Made by a program: the position numbers and the translations under genes. From positions 372,001-436,000 of the forward strand of contig NZ_RIAS01000004.1 in NCBI RefSeq assembly GCF_003719335.1: a stretch of DNA of 64,000 bases, written 5' to 3'. Below the pieces are notes generated by a model, which had not been told where the DNA came from, ran no database searches, and worked only from the letters and a program-made list of their open reading frames with translations. Below are positions 27,357 through 36,535 of the stretch, piece after piece. The first letter of the stretch is position 1. The number at the start of each line of letters is the position of its first letter. Source of the DNA: Paenibacillus amylolyticus (lineage in GTDB: Bacteria > Bacillota > Bacilli > Paenibacillales > Paenibacillaceae).

Positions 27357-29080
27357 TGAAGTTATTTCGCATGTTAAAGCCCTATCGTATTCCGATTATT
27401 TTTATTTTGGCGCTTATCTTTATGCAAACGATGGCGGAGTTGTACTTGCCTACGTTAATGGCTGATATCGTCAACCTTGGTATCGTCAAAGGTGATGTAC
27501 CTTATATCTGGAAAATTGGCGGTTTCATGCTGCTGATTGCCATTGGCGGAACCACATGTTCCATTATCGCGAGTTATCTGTCTTCGCGCACAGCGGGCGG
27601 ATTTGCCAAACAGCTGCGCAGCCGAGTGTTCCGGCATGTTGAAAATTTCTCGTTGCAGGAATTTGATAAGCTGGGTACAGCTTCACTGATTACGCGTACA
27701 ACAAATGATATTACACAGGTGCAGAACGTATTAACGATGATGCTGCGCATGATGATTATGGCTCCGATGATGTGTATCGGGGGGATTTTCATGGCTGTTT
27801 CTCAGGACGCGAAGCTGTCCACCATCTTCCTGGTTGTTCTGCCTGTACTTGCAGGAGCAATCGCCTTAATTGGTTCCAAAGGATTTCCGCTTTTCAAGCA
27901 AATTCAAAAAAAGCTGGACCGGCTTAATCTGGTTCTGCGTGAACAGCTGACAGGTATCCGGGTTGTTCGTTCTTTTAACCGTGGTGAGCATGAGCGTGTT
28001 CGTTTCAATGGGGCAAATACGGAATTAAGAGATGCGTCGATTAAGGTCAATGTTCTGATGGCGACAGTTATGCCAGTGATGATGCTGGTCATGAACTTTT
28101 CGATGATTGCCATTCTTTACTTTGGTGGTCTGCGTATTGATGGCGGACATATGAACATTGGTTCCCTGATTGCCTTTGTACAATATGCAATGCAGATTAT
28201 GTTCTCATTGATTATGGTATCCATGATTTTTGTGATGATTCCAAGAGCATCAGCTTCGGCAGAGCGGATTAACGAAGTGCTGGATATGCAGCCGGATCTT
28301 TCTGATCCTGCACAGCCCCGCACCATGAAATCCATGCAGGGAACGATCGAGTTCGATCATGTTACTTTCCGTTATCCAGGTGCAGAGAATGCAGCGTTGT
28401 CCGATATCTCGTTTACGGCACGTTCCGGTGAAACGACAGCGATTATCGGCGGTACGGGTTCGGGTAAAACCACATTGCTCAGTCTCATTCCACGTTTCTA
28501 TGATGTGACCGAAGGTACTGTGCGTGTGAATGGAACCGATGTGCGGGAGCTTAAACAAGAAGAGCTTCGATCCAAAATCGGGTTTGTCCCACAAAAGGCC
28601 GTCCTTTTCACCGGTACGGTTGCAGATAACATTCGGCAAGGTAAGGATGATGCGAGTATGGATGAAGTTATTCATGCGGCACGTACGGCCCAAGCCGAAA
28701 ACTTCATCTCCGAGATGAAGGAAGGGTATGACAGCCTAATTGCACAAGGCGGGAATAACGTGTCAGGTGGACAGAAACAACGTTTGTCCATTGCACGCGC
28801 ACTTGTTCGCCGTCCTGAAATTTATATTTTCGATGACAGTTTCTCGGCCCTTGATTTTAAAACGGACGCCAAACTTCGTGCTGCGCTCAAATCGGAAACG
28901 ACGGAAGCGGCTGTGTTGATCGTAGCTCAGCGGGTAAGCACGGTAATGGATGCTGACCGTATTCTCGTCATGGATGAGGGCAAAATTGTCGGTTCGGGAA
29001 CACACAAAGAGCTGCTGGAGAACAATGAAGTATATCGTGAGATTGTATCCTCCCAGCTGACTGAGGAGGAGATCGCATGA
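27353..29080 (+). CDS. Heterodimeric ABC exporter, subunit with degenerate ATP site
   Basis: This 575-residue half-transporter has six predicted membrane helices in residues 1-310 and a nucleotide-binding domain after 335. Walker A is GGTGSGKTT (from Gly366), the signature VSGGQ (470-474) is intact, but the catalytic glutamate after Walker B is Asp495 (IFDDSFSALD). This is the pattern of the TM287/BmrC-type subunit, whose own Walker motifs form the non-hydrolysing site. The gene overlaps both neighbours by 4 bp or less. The likely substrates are drugs or lipids, but nothing in the sequence fixes this. Confidence 0.92.
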   Translation: MMKLFRMLKPYRIPIIFILALIFMQTMAELYLPTLMADIVNLGIVKGDVPYIWKIGGFMLLIAIGGTTCSIIASYLSSRTAGGFAKQLRSRVFRHVENFSLQEFDKLGTASLITRTTNDITQVQNVLTMMLRMMIMAPMMCIGGIFMAVSQDAKLSTIFLVVLPVLAGAIALIGSKGFPLFKQIQKKLDRLNLVLREQLTGIRVVRSFNRGEHERVRFNGANTELRDASIKVNVLMATVMPVMMLVMNFSMIAILYFGGLRIDGGHMNIGSLIAFVQYAMQIMFSLIMVSMIFVMIPRASASAERINEVLDMQPDLSDPAQPRTMKSMQGTIEFDHVTFRYPGAENAALSDISFTARSGETTAIIGGTGSGKTTLLSLIPRFYDVTEGTVRVNGTDVRELKQEELRSKIGFVPQKAVLFTGTVADNIRQGKDDASMDEVIHAARTAQAENFISEMKEGYDSLIAQGGNNVSGGQKQRLSIARALVRRPEIYIFDDSFSALDFKTDAKLRAALKSETTEAAVLIVAQRVSTVMDADRILVMDEGKIVGSGTHKELLENNEVYREIVSSQLTEEEIA

Positions 29081-30960
29081 GTGAACGTACAGCACAGCAC
29101 AAAGCATCTGGTGCTCCGCGCGGACCGGGTCATCCCGGCGGCGGAATGGGTATGCGGCCTCCAGCCGAGAAAGCGAAGGATTTCAAAGGCACACTGCGCC
29201 GATTGGTTCAGTATCTCCAGCCACATAGCTCTCGTCTGATCGGTGTTCTGATTGCTGCCATTCTAAGTACCGTGTTTGGCATTATTAGTCCGAAGATTAT
29301 GGCTGAGGGTACAGATATCCTTGCCCATGGAGCTATTGCGATTATGCAGGGGGTGCAGGGAGCAGGGATTGATTTTCCAGCCTTGATGCGAGTATTGTAC
29401 CTGTTGCTTGGACTGTATCTGCTCAGTGCCGCTTTTGCGTATGTACAGCAATATCTGATGGCGGGTGTGGCCCAACGGGTCGTCTATGATATGCGTGAGC
29501 AGATTAGTGCCAAGGTTGGACGTTTACCGCTGAAATATTTTGATTCCCGTACACATGGTGAGACGCTTAGCCGTGCAACCAATGACGTGGACAATATCAG
29601 TAACACACTGCAGCAAAGTTTGGCTCAGTTTATTACGTCCGTGGTAACGATTGTGGGTGTTATCATTATGATGCTGACGATCAGTCCATGGATGACGCTG
29701 ATTACGATTTTGACTTTACCGCTTAGTGTCGTGGTGGTTATGCTGGTCGCTTCCCGTTCGCAAAAGCATTTTGCCGGACAGCAGAAGTCGCTTGGTGAAC
29801 TGAATGGTCACGTAGAAGAAATGTATACCGGCCACAAGGTGGTCAAAGCCTTTGGACGTGAGGAGCAATCCGTACAGCAGTTTGAGAAAGTGAATGAAGA
29901 GCTATATGCATCGGGTTGGAAAGCACAATTTATCTCCGGGATTATTATGCCACTGATGAACTTTGTCGGTAACCTGGGATATGTGCTGATCTGTGTGGTC
30001 GGCGGGATTTTTGTTACACGGGGTTCCATCTCCATCGGGGACATTCTGGCCTTCACACAATATTCGCGTCAATTCACACAGCCAATTAACCAGATTGCCA
30101 ACATCTCGAACATTATTCAATCCACGATTGCTTCGGCAGAGCGCGTGTTTGAACTGCTGGATGAGGAAGAGGAAGTTCCTGAGTCGAAACAACCTGCAAC
30201 GTTGCGTCACCCGGCAGGGGCTGTAGCTTTTGAGGCGGTGGATTTTGGCTATAAAGAAGATGAACTGCTCATTCGCAATATGAATATTAATGTTGCACCA
30301 GGTCAGACCGTAGCAATCGTTGGACCGACAGGTGCCGGGAAAACAACGCTGATTAACCTGCTCATGCGTTTCTATGAACTCCAGAGCGGCCGGATTACGA
30401 TTGATGGCATTAACATTAAAGATATGTCCCGTGGTAATTTGCGCAGTATGTTTGGTATGGTGCTTCAGGATACCTGGCTGTTCAATGGTACGATTCGGGA
30501 TAACATTGCCTACGGACGGGAAGGTGCAACGGAAGAGGAAGTGGTTAAAGCTGCTGTTGCTGCACATGCCGATCATTTCATTCGCACACTGCCGGACGGT
30601 TACGATACGATATTAAATGAAGAGGCGTCCAATATCTCTCAAGGTCAGAAACAATTGCTGACGATTGCGAGAGCAATTCTGGCGGACCCGTCCATCCTGA
30701 TTCTGGATGAAGCAACCAGTAGCGTCGACACACGGACCGAGGTCTTTATCCAGAAAGCGATGAATGAATTGATGCAAAATCGTACGAGTTTTGTTATCGC
30801 TCACCGTCTGTCCACCATTCGTGGTGCTGATCTCATCCTTGTCATGGATCACGGTAATGTGATTGAGCAGGGCAATCATGAGGAACTGATGGCGAAACAG
30901 GGCTTCTATGCGGATCTGTATAACAGTCAGTTTACGGAGCAACAGCCGCAGGCAATCTAA
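29077..30960 (+). CDS. Heterodimeric ABC exporter, subunit with catalytic ATP site
   Basis: This 627-residue half-transporter starts with a Gly/Pro-rich tail (GPGHPGGGMGMRPP) common in TM288/BmrD-like subunits, followed by six membrane helices and a nucleotide-binding domain. Walker A is GPTGAGKTT (from Gly416) and Walker B ends in the catalytic Glu545 (ILILDEATSS), while the signature is the altered ISQGQ (520-524). It therefore complements the preceding subunit: one working ATP site and one degenerate site per dimer. ATGA overlap with the upstream gene ensures equal synthesis. Confidence 0.93.
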   Translation: MSERTAQHKASGAPRGPGHPGGGMGMRPPAEKAKDFKGTLRRLVQYLQPHSSRLIGVLIAAILSTVFGIISPKIMAEGTDILAHGAIAIMQGVQGAGIDFPALMRVLYLLLGLYLLSAAFAYVQQYLMAGVAQRVVYDMREQISAKVGRLPLKYFDSRTHGETLSRATNDVDNISNTLQQSLAQFITSVVTIVGVIIMMLTISPWMTLITILTLPLSVVVVMLVASRSQKHFAGQQKSLGELNGHVEEMYTGHKVVKAFGREEQSVQQFEKVNEELYASGWKAQFISGIIMPLMNFVGNLGYVLICVVGGIFVTRGSISIGDILAFTQYSRQFTQPINQIANISNIIQSTIASAERVFELLDEEEEVPESKQPATLRHPAGAVAFEAVDFGYKEDELLIRNMNINVAPGQTVAIVGPTGAGKTTLINLLMRFYELQSGRITIDGINIKDMSRGNLRSMFGMVLQDTWLFNGTIRDNIAYGREGATEEEVVKAAVAAHADHFIRTLPDGYDTILNEEASNISQGQKQLLTIARAILADPSILILDEATSSVDTRTEVFIQKAMNELMQNRTSFVIAHRLSTIRGADLILVMDHGNVIEQGNHEELMAKQGFYADLYNSQFTEQQPQAI

Positions 30961-31077
30961 CGGACTGGATATCTATTAAGGCTGTCAGGCCCTTTAGGAA
31001 CATCTGGAAACCATAGTTTATTGGAAAAATAGAACCTCCACCACGGTGCTCCACGCACCTCTGGTGTAACATAAATC

Positions 31078-31127
31078 AACACAAACGGGACGTCGCAGTC
31101 ATTGCACTGCTTCGTCCCGTTTGTGTT
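31078..31127. terminator. Strong hairpin terminator between exporter operon and DUF697 gene
   Basis: AACACAAACGGGACG (31078-31092) is perfectly repeated in inverse at 31113-31127, with an extra inner pairing GCAGT/ACTGC. No long T-run follows, but the convergent position supports termination on both strands. The 117 bp before it contain nothing recognised. Confidence 0.75.
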
Positions 31128-31232
31128 ATCACTGCTATGCCACAACGTTTTCCTGTGGATAGATGCTGTGCCTTGTCCCGCCCAAGCATGTTCGCTTGCA
31201 GATATGCAATGTATGGAAGACAATTTAACGTA

Positions 31233-31895
31233 CTATTTAAGCCTTGGTCTCCACAGGAAACCCTTCTTACCTTCACTGGTGCTCTGATGGTCCTGTTTGA
31301 TTTCCTCTTCCTCTTTCGTATCAGCATGCTGCTTTGTTTCATGTTCGGCTATATCCTGCAAGTTTTCCTCAAGGTGATGGCGGGTAGCTTCCTCCAGTGA
31401 TGCCGTTGCCGGTTCACCAGGCAGGCCTTCGCGCTGTTCAATCATACGTTTAACCACTTCATAACAGTCGTCGATATGTTTGTTGCCCACATACCGCATG
31501 GCAGTGAAGCTGAGAGCGGCGGCGAGACCTTGCCCCGCAAACGGAACAAACTTGGCGACCGATTTCGTCGCTACTCGTACACCCACCCGTTTGAGCACCT
31601 GAATGACTAATTCCTTCGTGACCATGCGGCCGATGATTTTACTCCCGATCGACATCACAAATCCGTAAATCATGGACTTCGTCTCAGGGTCCATGCCGTC
31701 GAGCTGTTTTTGAGATAATCCGAATTTATTGTTAATGGCAGGTAACAGCTGCATCAGCATGCCCACATCAGCGATGACATCTGTACCGGGAAGAGGTACG
31801 AGTGTGGAGCCAGCAGAAGCGGTTGCTCTTTTGCGAACCATCGTACGGCATTCCTTGCGAACTTGCTCTAATTGCTCCATTGTAGCTGGAATCAT
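31233..31895 (-). CDS. DUF697-like membrane-associated protein
   Basis: This 220-residue protein has the core STLVPLPGTDVIADVGMLMQLLPAINNKFGLS and KSVAKFVPFAGQGLAAALSFTAMRYVG, the hydrophobic hairpins of the DUF697/YcjF type that insert into or bind membranes. The C-terminal 60 residues are charged, with a Glu/Lys/His-rich low-complexity run. The start at 31895 was chosen because GGAGG lies 8 nt upstream; the earlier ATG at 31910 is part of that site. No function is known to me; it is a single-gene unit. Confidence 0.75.
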   Translation of the reverse strand: MIPATMEQLEQVRKECRTMVRKRATASAGSTLVPLPGTDVIADVGMLMQLLPAINNKFGLSQKQLDGMDPETKSMIYGFVMSIGSKIIGRMVTKELVIQVLKRVGVRVATKSVAKFVPFAGQGLAAALSFTAMRYVGNKHIDDCYEVVKRMIEQREGLPGEPATASLEEATRHHLEENLQDIAEHETKQHADTKEEEEIKQDHQSTSEGKKGFLWRPRLK

Positions 31896-32363
31896 AGGGA
31901 ATTCCTCCATTCGTGTATAGTGTACATATAACCGTTTTGAAGCGAATTGAATGGGTTGCTCCCGCGAAGTTGTTGCTTATATCTCATAGGTTGCGGAGGA
32001 ACCTTTTTTCTCATGCATACATCCGGTTAAAGCAGGTAATGGCTATAAGACCGGAGATGCGAAACCATGATAATAAATGATGGTAATCATGTGGCTCCAG
32101 ACAGAACAGAAGCTTTATTTTTATAAAATAAAATACAACTCACGTTGCCAAAAATGAATGAAAGTAGCTTGTCCTGTACAGCTATCTGGTATTACGCATG
32201 AACAACAAAAACGATGCATATTCCGTCTGTCGCTTCTTCATATGAAGTTTCACCTTCACAACCACGGTTCGCATGTCACGATCATGCGCTGAGCCATGGT
32301 TTTGTTTATCACTTCAACCTTTTTGGGTAAAGGGAAACAAGCATTGGAATGGAGGAAAGCAGC
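31896..32363. other. Gene-free stretch with hairpins ahead of the lipid kinase
   Basis: A short hairpin AGGTT-N7-AACCT followed by six T lies near 31989-32011. A longer imperfect hairpin (AACCACGG and TCGCATG against CATGCG and CCATGGTT) spans 32260-32301 with TTTGTTT after it, ending 55 bp before the kinase start. Either could end a transcript or attenuate the kinase gene. No gene was found. Confidence 0.4.
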
Positions 32364-33260
32364 ATGGAATGGAATAAAGCCTTGTTAATACATCATCTTC
32401 ATGCAGGGAAAGCCAATCGGGAGAATACATTAGGTCTGGTCACAGGCGTACTTGCTCCAGCTATTCATGAATTGGTCGTGGTTCGTACGGATGAACCGGG
32501 TGAAGGAGAGAAGCTGTGCCGGAAGCGCGGGGAAGAGTTCGATGTGGTGTTTATTCTAGGCGGCGATGGTACGGTGCATGAGTGTGTAAACGGGCTGGCA
32601 TCCTTGCAAAATCCTCCACAGATCGGCGTACTTCCAGGCGGTACATGTAATGATTTTGCACGATCACTTGGCATTTCACCGGATGCCGAGACAGCGGCAC
32701 AAGAGATGCTGGCAGGTCGGGTTATACCGGTGGACGTGGGACGAGCAGATGACCGGGTATTTACGAACTTTTTCGGAATAGGTCTTATCAGTGATACCTC
32801 ACAGAACATTAACGAGAATTTGAAAGGGGCGCTCGGCAAAGTCAGTTATTTCATCAGCACACTCCAGACGATAACCCGTTCCGATCCATTTCAGTATGAG
32901 CTAGAGATCGATGGAGAGCGGACAACAGGTGAAGCGGTGATGATCTACGCGGCGAATGGACGTTTTCTGGGCACGAATGCGTTACCTTTTGCTCCGGATG
33001 CGTTGCAGGATGGTAAGTTGGATGTGCTTATTATTCATGAGACAGGCATTCCACTTCTGCGTGAGGTGCTTTCACATAAGCCAGAGGGAGAATGGCAACC
33101 GCGGAATGAGAGTATTTCCTACTTCAAGGCGTCGACGTTGAAAATAAAAACAGATGTACCGATGCCGGCCGATACGGATGGCGAATTGTACATGGAGACA
33201 CCCGCCGAGCTGTCGGTGCTGGCGGGTCATCTGCATTTTCTGACCGGGGCGGAGGAATAA
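32364..33260 (+). CDS. Diacylglycerol kinase-family lipid kinase
   Basis: This 298-residue cytoplasmic or membrane-surface enzyme shows the nucleotide-binding motif VVFILGGDGTVHECVNGL, the PGGTCNDFARSLG loop and the second-domain stretch FGIGLISDTSQNINENLKGALGKVSYF. Bacterial relatives (DgkB, YegS, BmrU) phosphorylate diacylglycerol or similar lipids. The ATG at 32364 has GGAGG at 8 nt; an earlier ATG at 32349 lies before that site. A terminator overlapping its stop codon closes the unit. Confidence 0.9.
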   Translation: MEWNKALLIHHLHAGKANRENTLGLVTGVLAPAIHELVVVRTDEPGEGEKLCRKRGEEFDVVFILGGDGTVHECVNGLASLQNPPQIGVLPGGTCNDFARSLGISPDAETAAQEMLAGRVIPVDVGRADDRVFTNFFGIGLISDTSQNINENLKGALGKVSYFISTLQTITRSDPFQYELEIDGERTTGEAVMIYAANGRFLGTNALPFAPDALQDGKLDVLIIHETGIPLLREVLSHKPEGEWQPRNESISYFKASTLKIKTDVPMPADTDGELYMETPAELSVLAGHLHFLTGAEE

Positions 33261-33280
33261 CCTCCCCGGTTTTTGTATTT
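33244..33280 (+). terminator. Intrinsic terminator overlapping the lipid kinase stop codon
   Basis: CCGGGGCGGAGG pairs with CCTCCCCGG around AATAA, followed by TTTTTG. The 5' arm lies inside the last codons of the kinase gene. Confidence 0.9.
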
Positions 33281-33295
33281 TTTGCGTGAACTCTA

Positions 33296-33877
33296 TCATT
33301 TGTCTATTTTCAGATGTTTCTCCCGGAACTCATGCTCAAGAATGCTCATCAGAATGGCATCATGATACTGGTGATTGTAGTACAACATGTCCCGCTTCAC
33401 GCCTTCACGCTGGAAGCCGAGCTTCTCATACGTATGAATGGCGCGTTCGTTAAACGCAAAGACATCCAGTTCGATCCGATGCAGATTGGCAATGCCGAAG
33501 CCGTAGTCCAGCATAAGTAGCAAGGCTTCACTACCATATCCCTTGCCTTGGTGAGCTGGCTGATCAATGGCGATGCGAATATGTGCACTGCGATTTTTGG
33601 CATGCATGTCCATCAGGGCGACATCGCCGATGATTTCGTCTGTGTTTTGTAATGCAATAAGCAGGTTCAGGCGTGAGTCGTCTTGAGCTAAACTCTCTAC
33701 ATACTTTTCAACCTGAGAACGGGTAAAGCTCGCTTGAGTTCCTGTTTGTTTACGCATTTCGGGCTCAAACAGGCTTGGATAATAAGCATCGACATCGGTG
33801 ATATCGAATGGGCGCAGGTAAATGCGTTCAGTCTGCATGAGTTTGGCGATGCGATTTGTAGATGTAGGGTGTGACAT
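33296..33877 (-). CDS. GNAT-family acetyltransferase (RimJ/RimL type)
   Basis: This 193-residue protein has TERIYLRPFDITDVDAYYPSLF, IGDVALMDMHAKNRSAHIRIAI, the acetyl-CoA loop QPAHQGKGYGSEALLLMLDYGF and AFNERAIHTYEKLGFQREG, which are standard for RimJ/RimL-like N-acetyltransferases, often active on protein or small-molecule amines. AGGAGG precedes the ATG. It is divergent from the MocR-type regulator with a 180-bp gap, which makes it a candidate target of that regulator. Confidence 0.88.
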   Translation of the reverse strand: MSHPTSTNRIAKLMQTERIYLRPFDITDVDAYYPSLFEPEMRKQTGTQASFTRSQVEKYVESLAQDDSRLNLLIALQNTDEIIGDVALMDMHAKNRSAHIRIAIDQPAHQGKGYGSEALLLMLDYGFGIANLHRIELDVFAFNERAIHTYEKLGFQREGVKRDMLYYNHQYHDAILMSILEHEFREKHLKIDK

Positions 33878-34058
33878 AGTTTTGTTTTCCTCCTGATCTA
33901 TTCAAGCAAACTTGTGGGGCCTGTAAGGCATATAGCGTGTTGTTTCGCCTGAATATTGTTTGTAAGTCCTTGCTTCTGACATGAGTATATCCCAATACTG
34001 TATACTTCCAAATATACAGTTTTAATAAAATGAAAAGGACAGATGGAGTGAGTCAGTT

Positions 34059-35576
34059 ATGATGCAATTACCTAAACTTGATGAGCACGACAGTGTACCC
34101 GTCTATATTCAGCTTTCGGATCATATCAAACGGGAGATTTTCCGCGGGGAATTGGTGGAACACAGCTGCCTTCCTTCTGTACGAAAATGGGCAGAACTGC
34201 TGGGCATAAGCACAACACCAGTGGAAGCGGCCTACCAGCAGCTTATTGCGGAAGGGTACGTGTATAGCCAGCCGCGCAGAGGTTACCGCGTTCGAGCTGT
34301 TGTTGAAGGTTATCACGATATGTTACTGGGGAAGTCCGATATACATACGGCAGGAAATGAAAAAGGGGTTAAACATATTAGCATGATCAACAGGCAGGAT
34401 CAGCCAGGTTCTAGAGAAGTATCACAAGACTTACAGAGCCTACGTCCGGTGACGAATGTTACCTATGATTTTCATATGTCACACAATGATTTCAGCCTGT
34501 TTCCTTATGGAAAATGGCAGCAGTACGCAAACCGCGTTTGGCGTGAAGAGTCCAAGGATTTATTATTTTACGGAAACCCGCAGGGTGAGTGGGGATTGCG
34601 CAACGAGATTGCGGCCTATCTAGGACAATTTAGAGGAGTTCGCTGTACGCCCGAGCAGATTGTGATAGGTGCAGAGCAGCATCTGCTCATGTCCTTGCTT
34701 ACACAGACGATGCTTCGCAAAGGTGGGGTTAGATCAATTGTCGTGGAGAACCCCGGGTATCGCCTGTTACCTGGAACCTTTCGGAATTATGGATATGAGA
34801 TTATCCCAATCTCACTGGACAGCGAAGGCATAAATCTGGATGAACTGGATCAAGCAGATGTGTCACTGGCTGGTGTATCCCCGTCGCATCAGTTTCCCAT
34901 GGGCATGCCGATGCCGATCAGCCGCAGACTCGCCTTGCTGGACTGGGCGGAATGTTCCGGGGCCTATCTGATTGAGGATGATTATGACGGCGAATTCAGA
35001 TATTCCGGTCGTCCTATTTCTTCGATGCAGGGACTGCGGGAGAACGCACCTGTTATCTACATGGGAGGATTCTCTCAGGTGCTTGCCCCTGCTTTTTGCG
35101 TGCATTACATGGTTCTCCCGAAGGAACTCGTTCCTCATTTTGGCGAGGTTTATCGAACGGTTCTGTTCGAACAGTCAGCTTCACGTCTGCATCAGCGGAC
35201 ATTGGAGTTATTCATGCGGGAGGGAGAGTTGGGTAAACATATTCGTAAAATGCGCAATCTGTATAAACGCAAACATGACCTGACTGTGCAGGCCATTCAG
35301 CAGCATTTCGGGGATCAACCGGGAATGGAGATTAAGGGCGAACACGCCGGATTCCATCTGGTCTTAAGGCTGATTAACCCGAATCCAGCCGACAATATGG
35401 TGGCTAAGGCGTTAGAGATGGGTATACGTGTGGCCTCGGCGGAGTATCTGTGGGCAGACGGAAGTGCTCCTGCTGACGGCAAAAGAGAGTTTATCATCGG
35501 ATTTGCCGGCATTGAAGCAGAGAACATCGAGCCAGGCATCGCCGCGCTGGCGCGTGTATGGGAGACTATCTGTTGA
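34059..35576 (+). CDS. MocR-type (GntR-aminotransferase) regulator lacking the PLP lysine
   Basis: This 505-residue protein has an N-terminal GntR winged helix (about 10-80: VYIQLSDHIKREIF, WAELLGISTTPVEAAYQQLIAEGYV) and a fold-type I aminotransferase domain (about 130-500: YGNPQGEWGLRNEIA, VSPSHQFPMGMPMPISRR, IEDDYDGEFRYSGRPI). In working MocR/GabR proteins the PLP Schiff-base lysine lies in a FSK-LAP motif; here it is GFSQVLAP, with Gln340 (codon CAG at 35076-35078). The arginine usual in LRLGFA is also absent (FIIGFA). It may be a PLP-independent or dead-domain regulator. Divergent GNAT gene is a possible target. Confidence 0.9.
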   Translation: MMQLPKLDEHDSVPVYIQLSDHIKREIFRGELVEHSCLPSVRKWAELLGISTTPVEAAYQQLIAEGYVYSQPRRGYRVRAVVEGYHDMLLGKSDIHTAGNEKGVKHISMINRQDQPGSREVSQDLQSLRPVTNVTYDFHMSHNDFSLFPYGKWQQYANRVWREESKDLLFYGNPQGEWGLRNEIAAYLGQFRGVRCTPEQIVIGAEQHLLMSLLTQTMLRKGGVRSIVVENPGYRLLPGTFRNYGYEIIPISLDSEGINLDELDQADVSLAGVSPSHQFPMGMPMPISRRLALLDWAECSGAYLIEDDYDGEFRYSGRPISSMQGLRENAPVIYMGGFSQVLAPAFCVHYMVLPKELVPHFGEVYRTVLFEQSASRLHQRTLELFMREGELGKHIRKMRNLYKRKHDLTVQAIQQHFGDQPGMEIKGEHAGFHLVLRLINPNPADNMVAKALEMGIRVASAEYLWADGSAPADGKREFIIGFAGIEAENIEPGIAALARVWETIC

Positions 35577-35611
35577 TTTAAGTCAAGGTTACTATAGCCA
35601 AATTCGGCCGA

Positions 35612-35640
35612 TTTAACGATCATTGAAACCTTACTAAATG
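35612..35640. repeat. Half copy of the dispersed palindromic repeat
   Basis: TTAACGATCATTGAAACCTTA matches the left end of the repeats at 23718 (TAACGATC, then GAAACCTTA) after the MocR gene. No right end was found nearby, so it may be a decayed or solo end. Confidence 0.4.
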
Positions 35641-35688
35641 TTCTCCAGATGCGCACATGGGTAAGTTGTGTTTACACGTCTAATCATC

Positions 35689-36327
35689 CTATGGATGTTT
35701 AACTGCTCCGTCCAAAAAGAGTCCGACGAGTTCCTCGGCCAGTTCGGCAATCGTATCGTGCATACGGCGTACATCTTCACGGTTGGCTAACATCAACAGG
35801 GACGTGAAGGCCTGAGCAAGCAACAAGGGTTTGGCTTCTCTCAAATACCCGTTGTCCATCTCACGCTGGAAATGTGTAGCGAGAACTTCGAAGATACGAT
35901 GTTCTGCATCCCGAATCTGAGCAAACTGGTCGGCATTCAGATACGTTTCGGCTTCACGCATCATCGTTTCCGTATCCACATGAGACTGTTGCATCTTGGC
36001 AGCCGCCACGTTGACCAGCCGTTCGTACAACGTGCCGGGTTCTTCAAGCCGCAGTGTGGTCTGCTGCATGCCCATCGCCATCATACGGGTAATCGCTATG
36101 GTGAACAGTTCCGGTTTGCTCGAAAAATGATAATAGATCGATGCTTTGGTCACCTGACATAACGAAGCGATCTGCTGAAGGGAAACGGCTTCGTATCCGT
36201 ATTCCATAAACAGCCGTGAGGCCGTCATTAGGATGTTATTGTAGGCGGAAGCTTGATCTGTACCTGCTTTGGGTCTGCCTGGAGCACGCGTCGGGCGTGC
36301 TTCTTTTCTTGGTTTTTTGTTCATCAT
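35689..36327 (-). CDS. TetR-family transcriptional regulator
   Basis: This 212-residue protein has an N-terminal helix-turn-helix (ILMTASRLFMEYGYEAVSLQQIASLCQVTKASIYYHFSSKPELF in part) preceded by a basic tail with the AT-hook-like RAPGRPK. The remaining all-helical part is a ligand-binding and dimer domain. The start at 36327 has GAGG 6 nt upstream. It is divergent from an MMPL-type exporter gene, whose repressor it probably is. Confidence 0.9.
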   Translation of the reverse strand: MMNKKPRKEARPTRAPGRPKAGTDQASAYNNILMTASRLFMEYGYEAVSLQQIASLCQVTKASIYYHFSSKPELFTIAITRMMAMGMQQTTLRLEEPGTLYERLVNVAAAKMQQSHVDTETMMREAETYLNADQFAQIRDAEHRIFEVLATHFQREMDNGYLREAKPLLLAQAFTSLLMLANREDVRRMHDTIAELAEELVGLFLDGAVKHP

Positions 36328-36428
36328 ACTCGACCTCATTTACGGATAAAATAACGTATTGTGACTTTTCAAAAAATTAGGGATTGCATAATTAACCTTC
36401 CGGTATATATAATTAACTCGATTATATT

Positions 36429-36444
36429 ATGACCCATGGTTCAT
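36429..36444. promoter_or_regulatory. Candidate TetR operator
   Basis: ATGACCCATGGTTCAT is a 16-bp palindrome with one mismatched pair, midway between the divergent TetR and MMPL genes and next to TATATTAT-like -10 sequence. No other palindrome of this quality was seen in the gap. Confidence 0.5.
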
Positions 36445-36535
36445 TTCCATACCATGACATTAATTTAAAAGCTGTTTTTGATAAAAAGATTTCTCGTATG
36501 ATGGATTTCAACAAAACTAGGGAGATGAATAGACC

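Noticed and set aside
31021..31075. Short hairpin with CCACC/GGTGG near the exporter operon end
   Set aside because: It is weak and next to the much stronger hairpin at 31078-31127.
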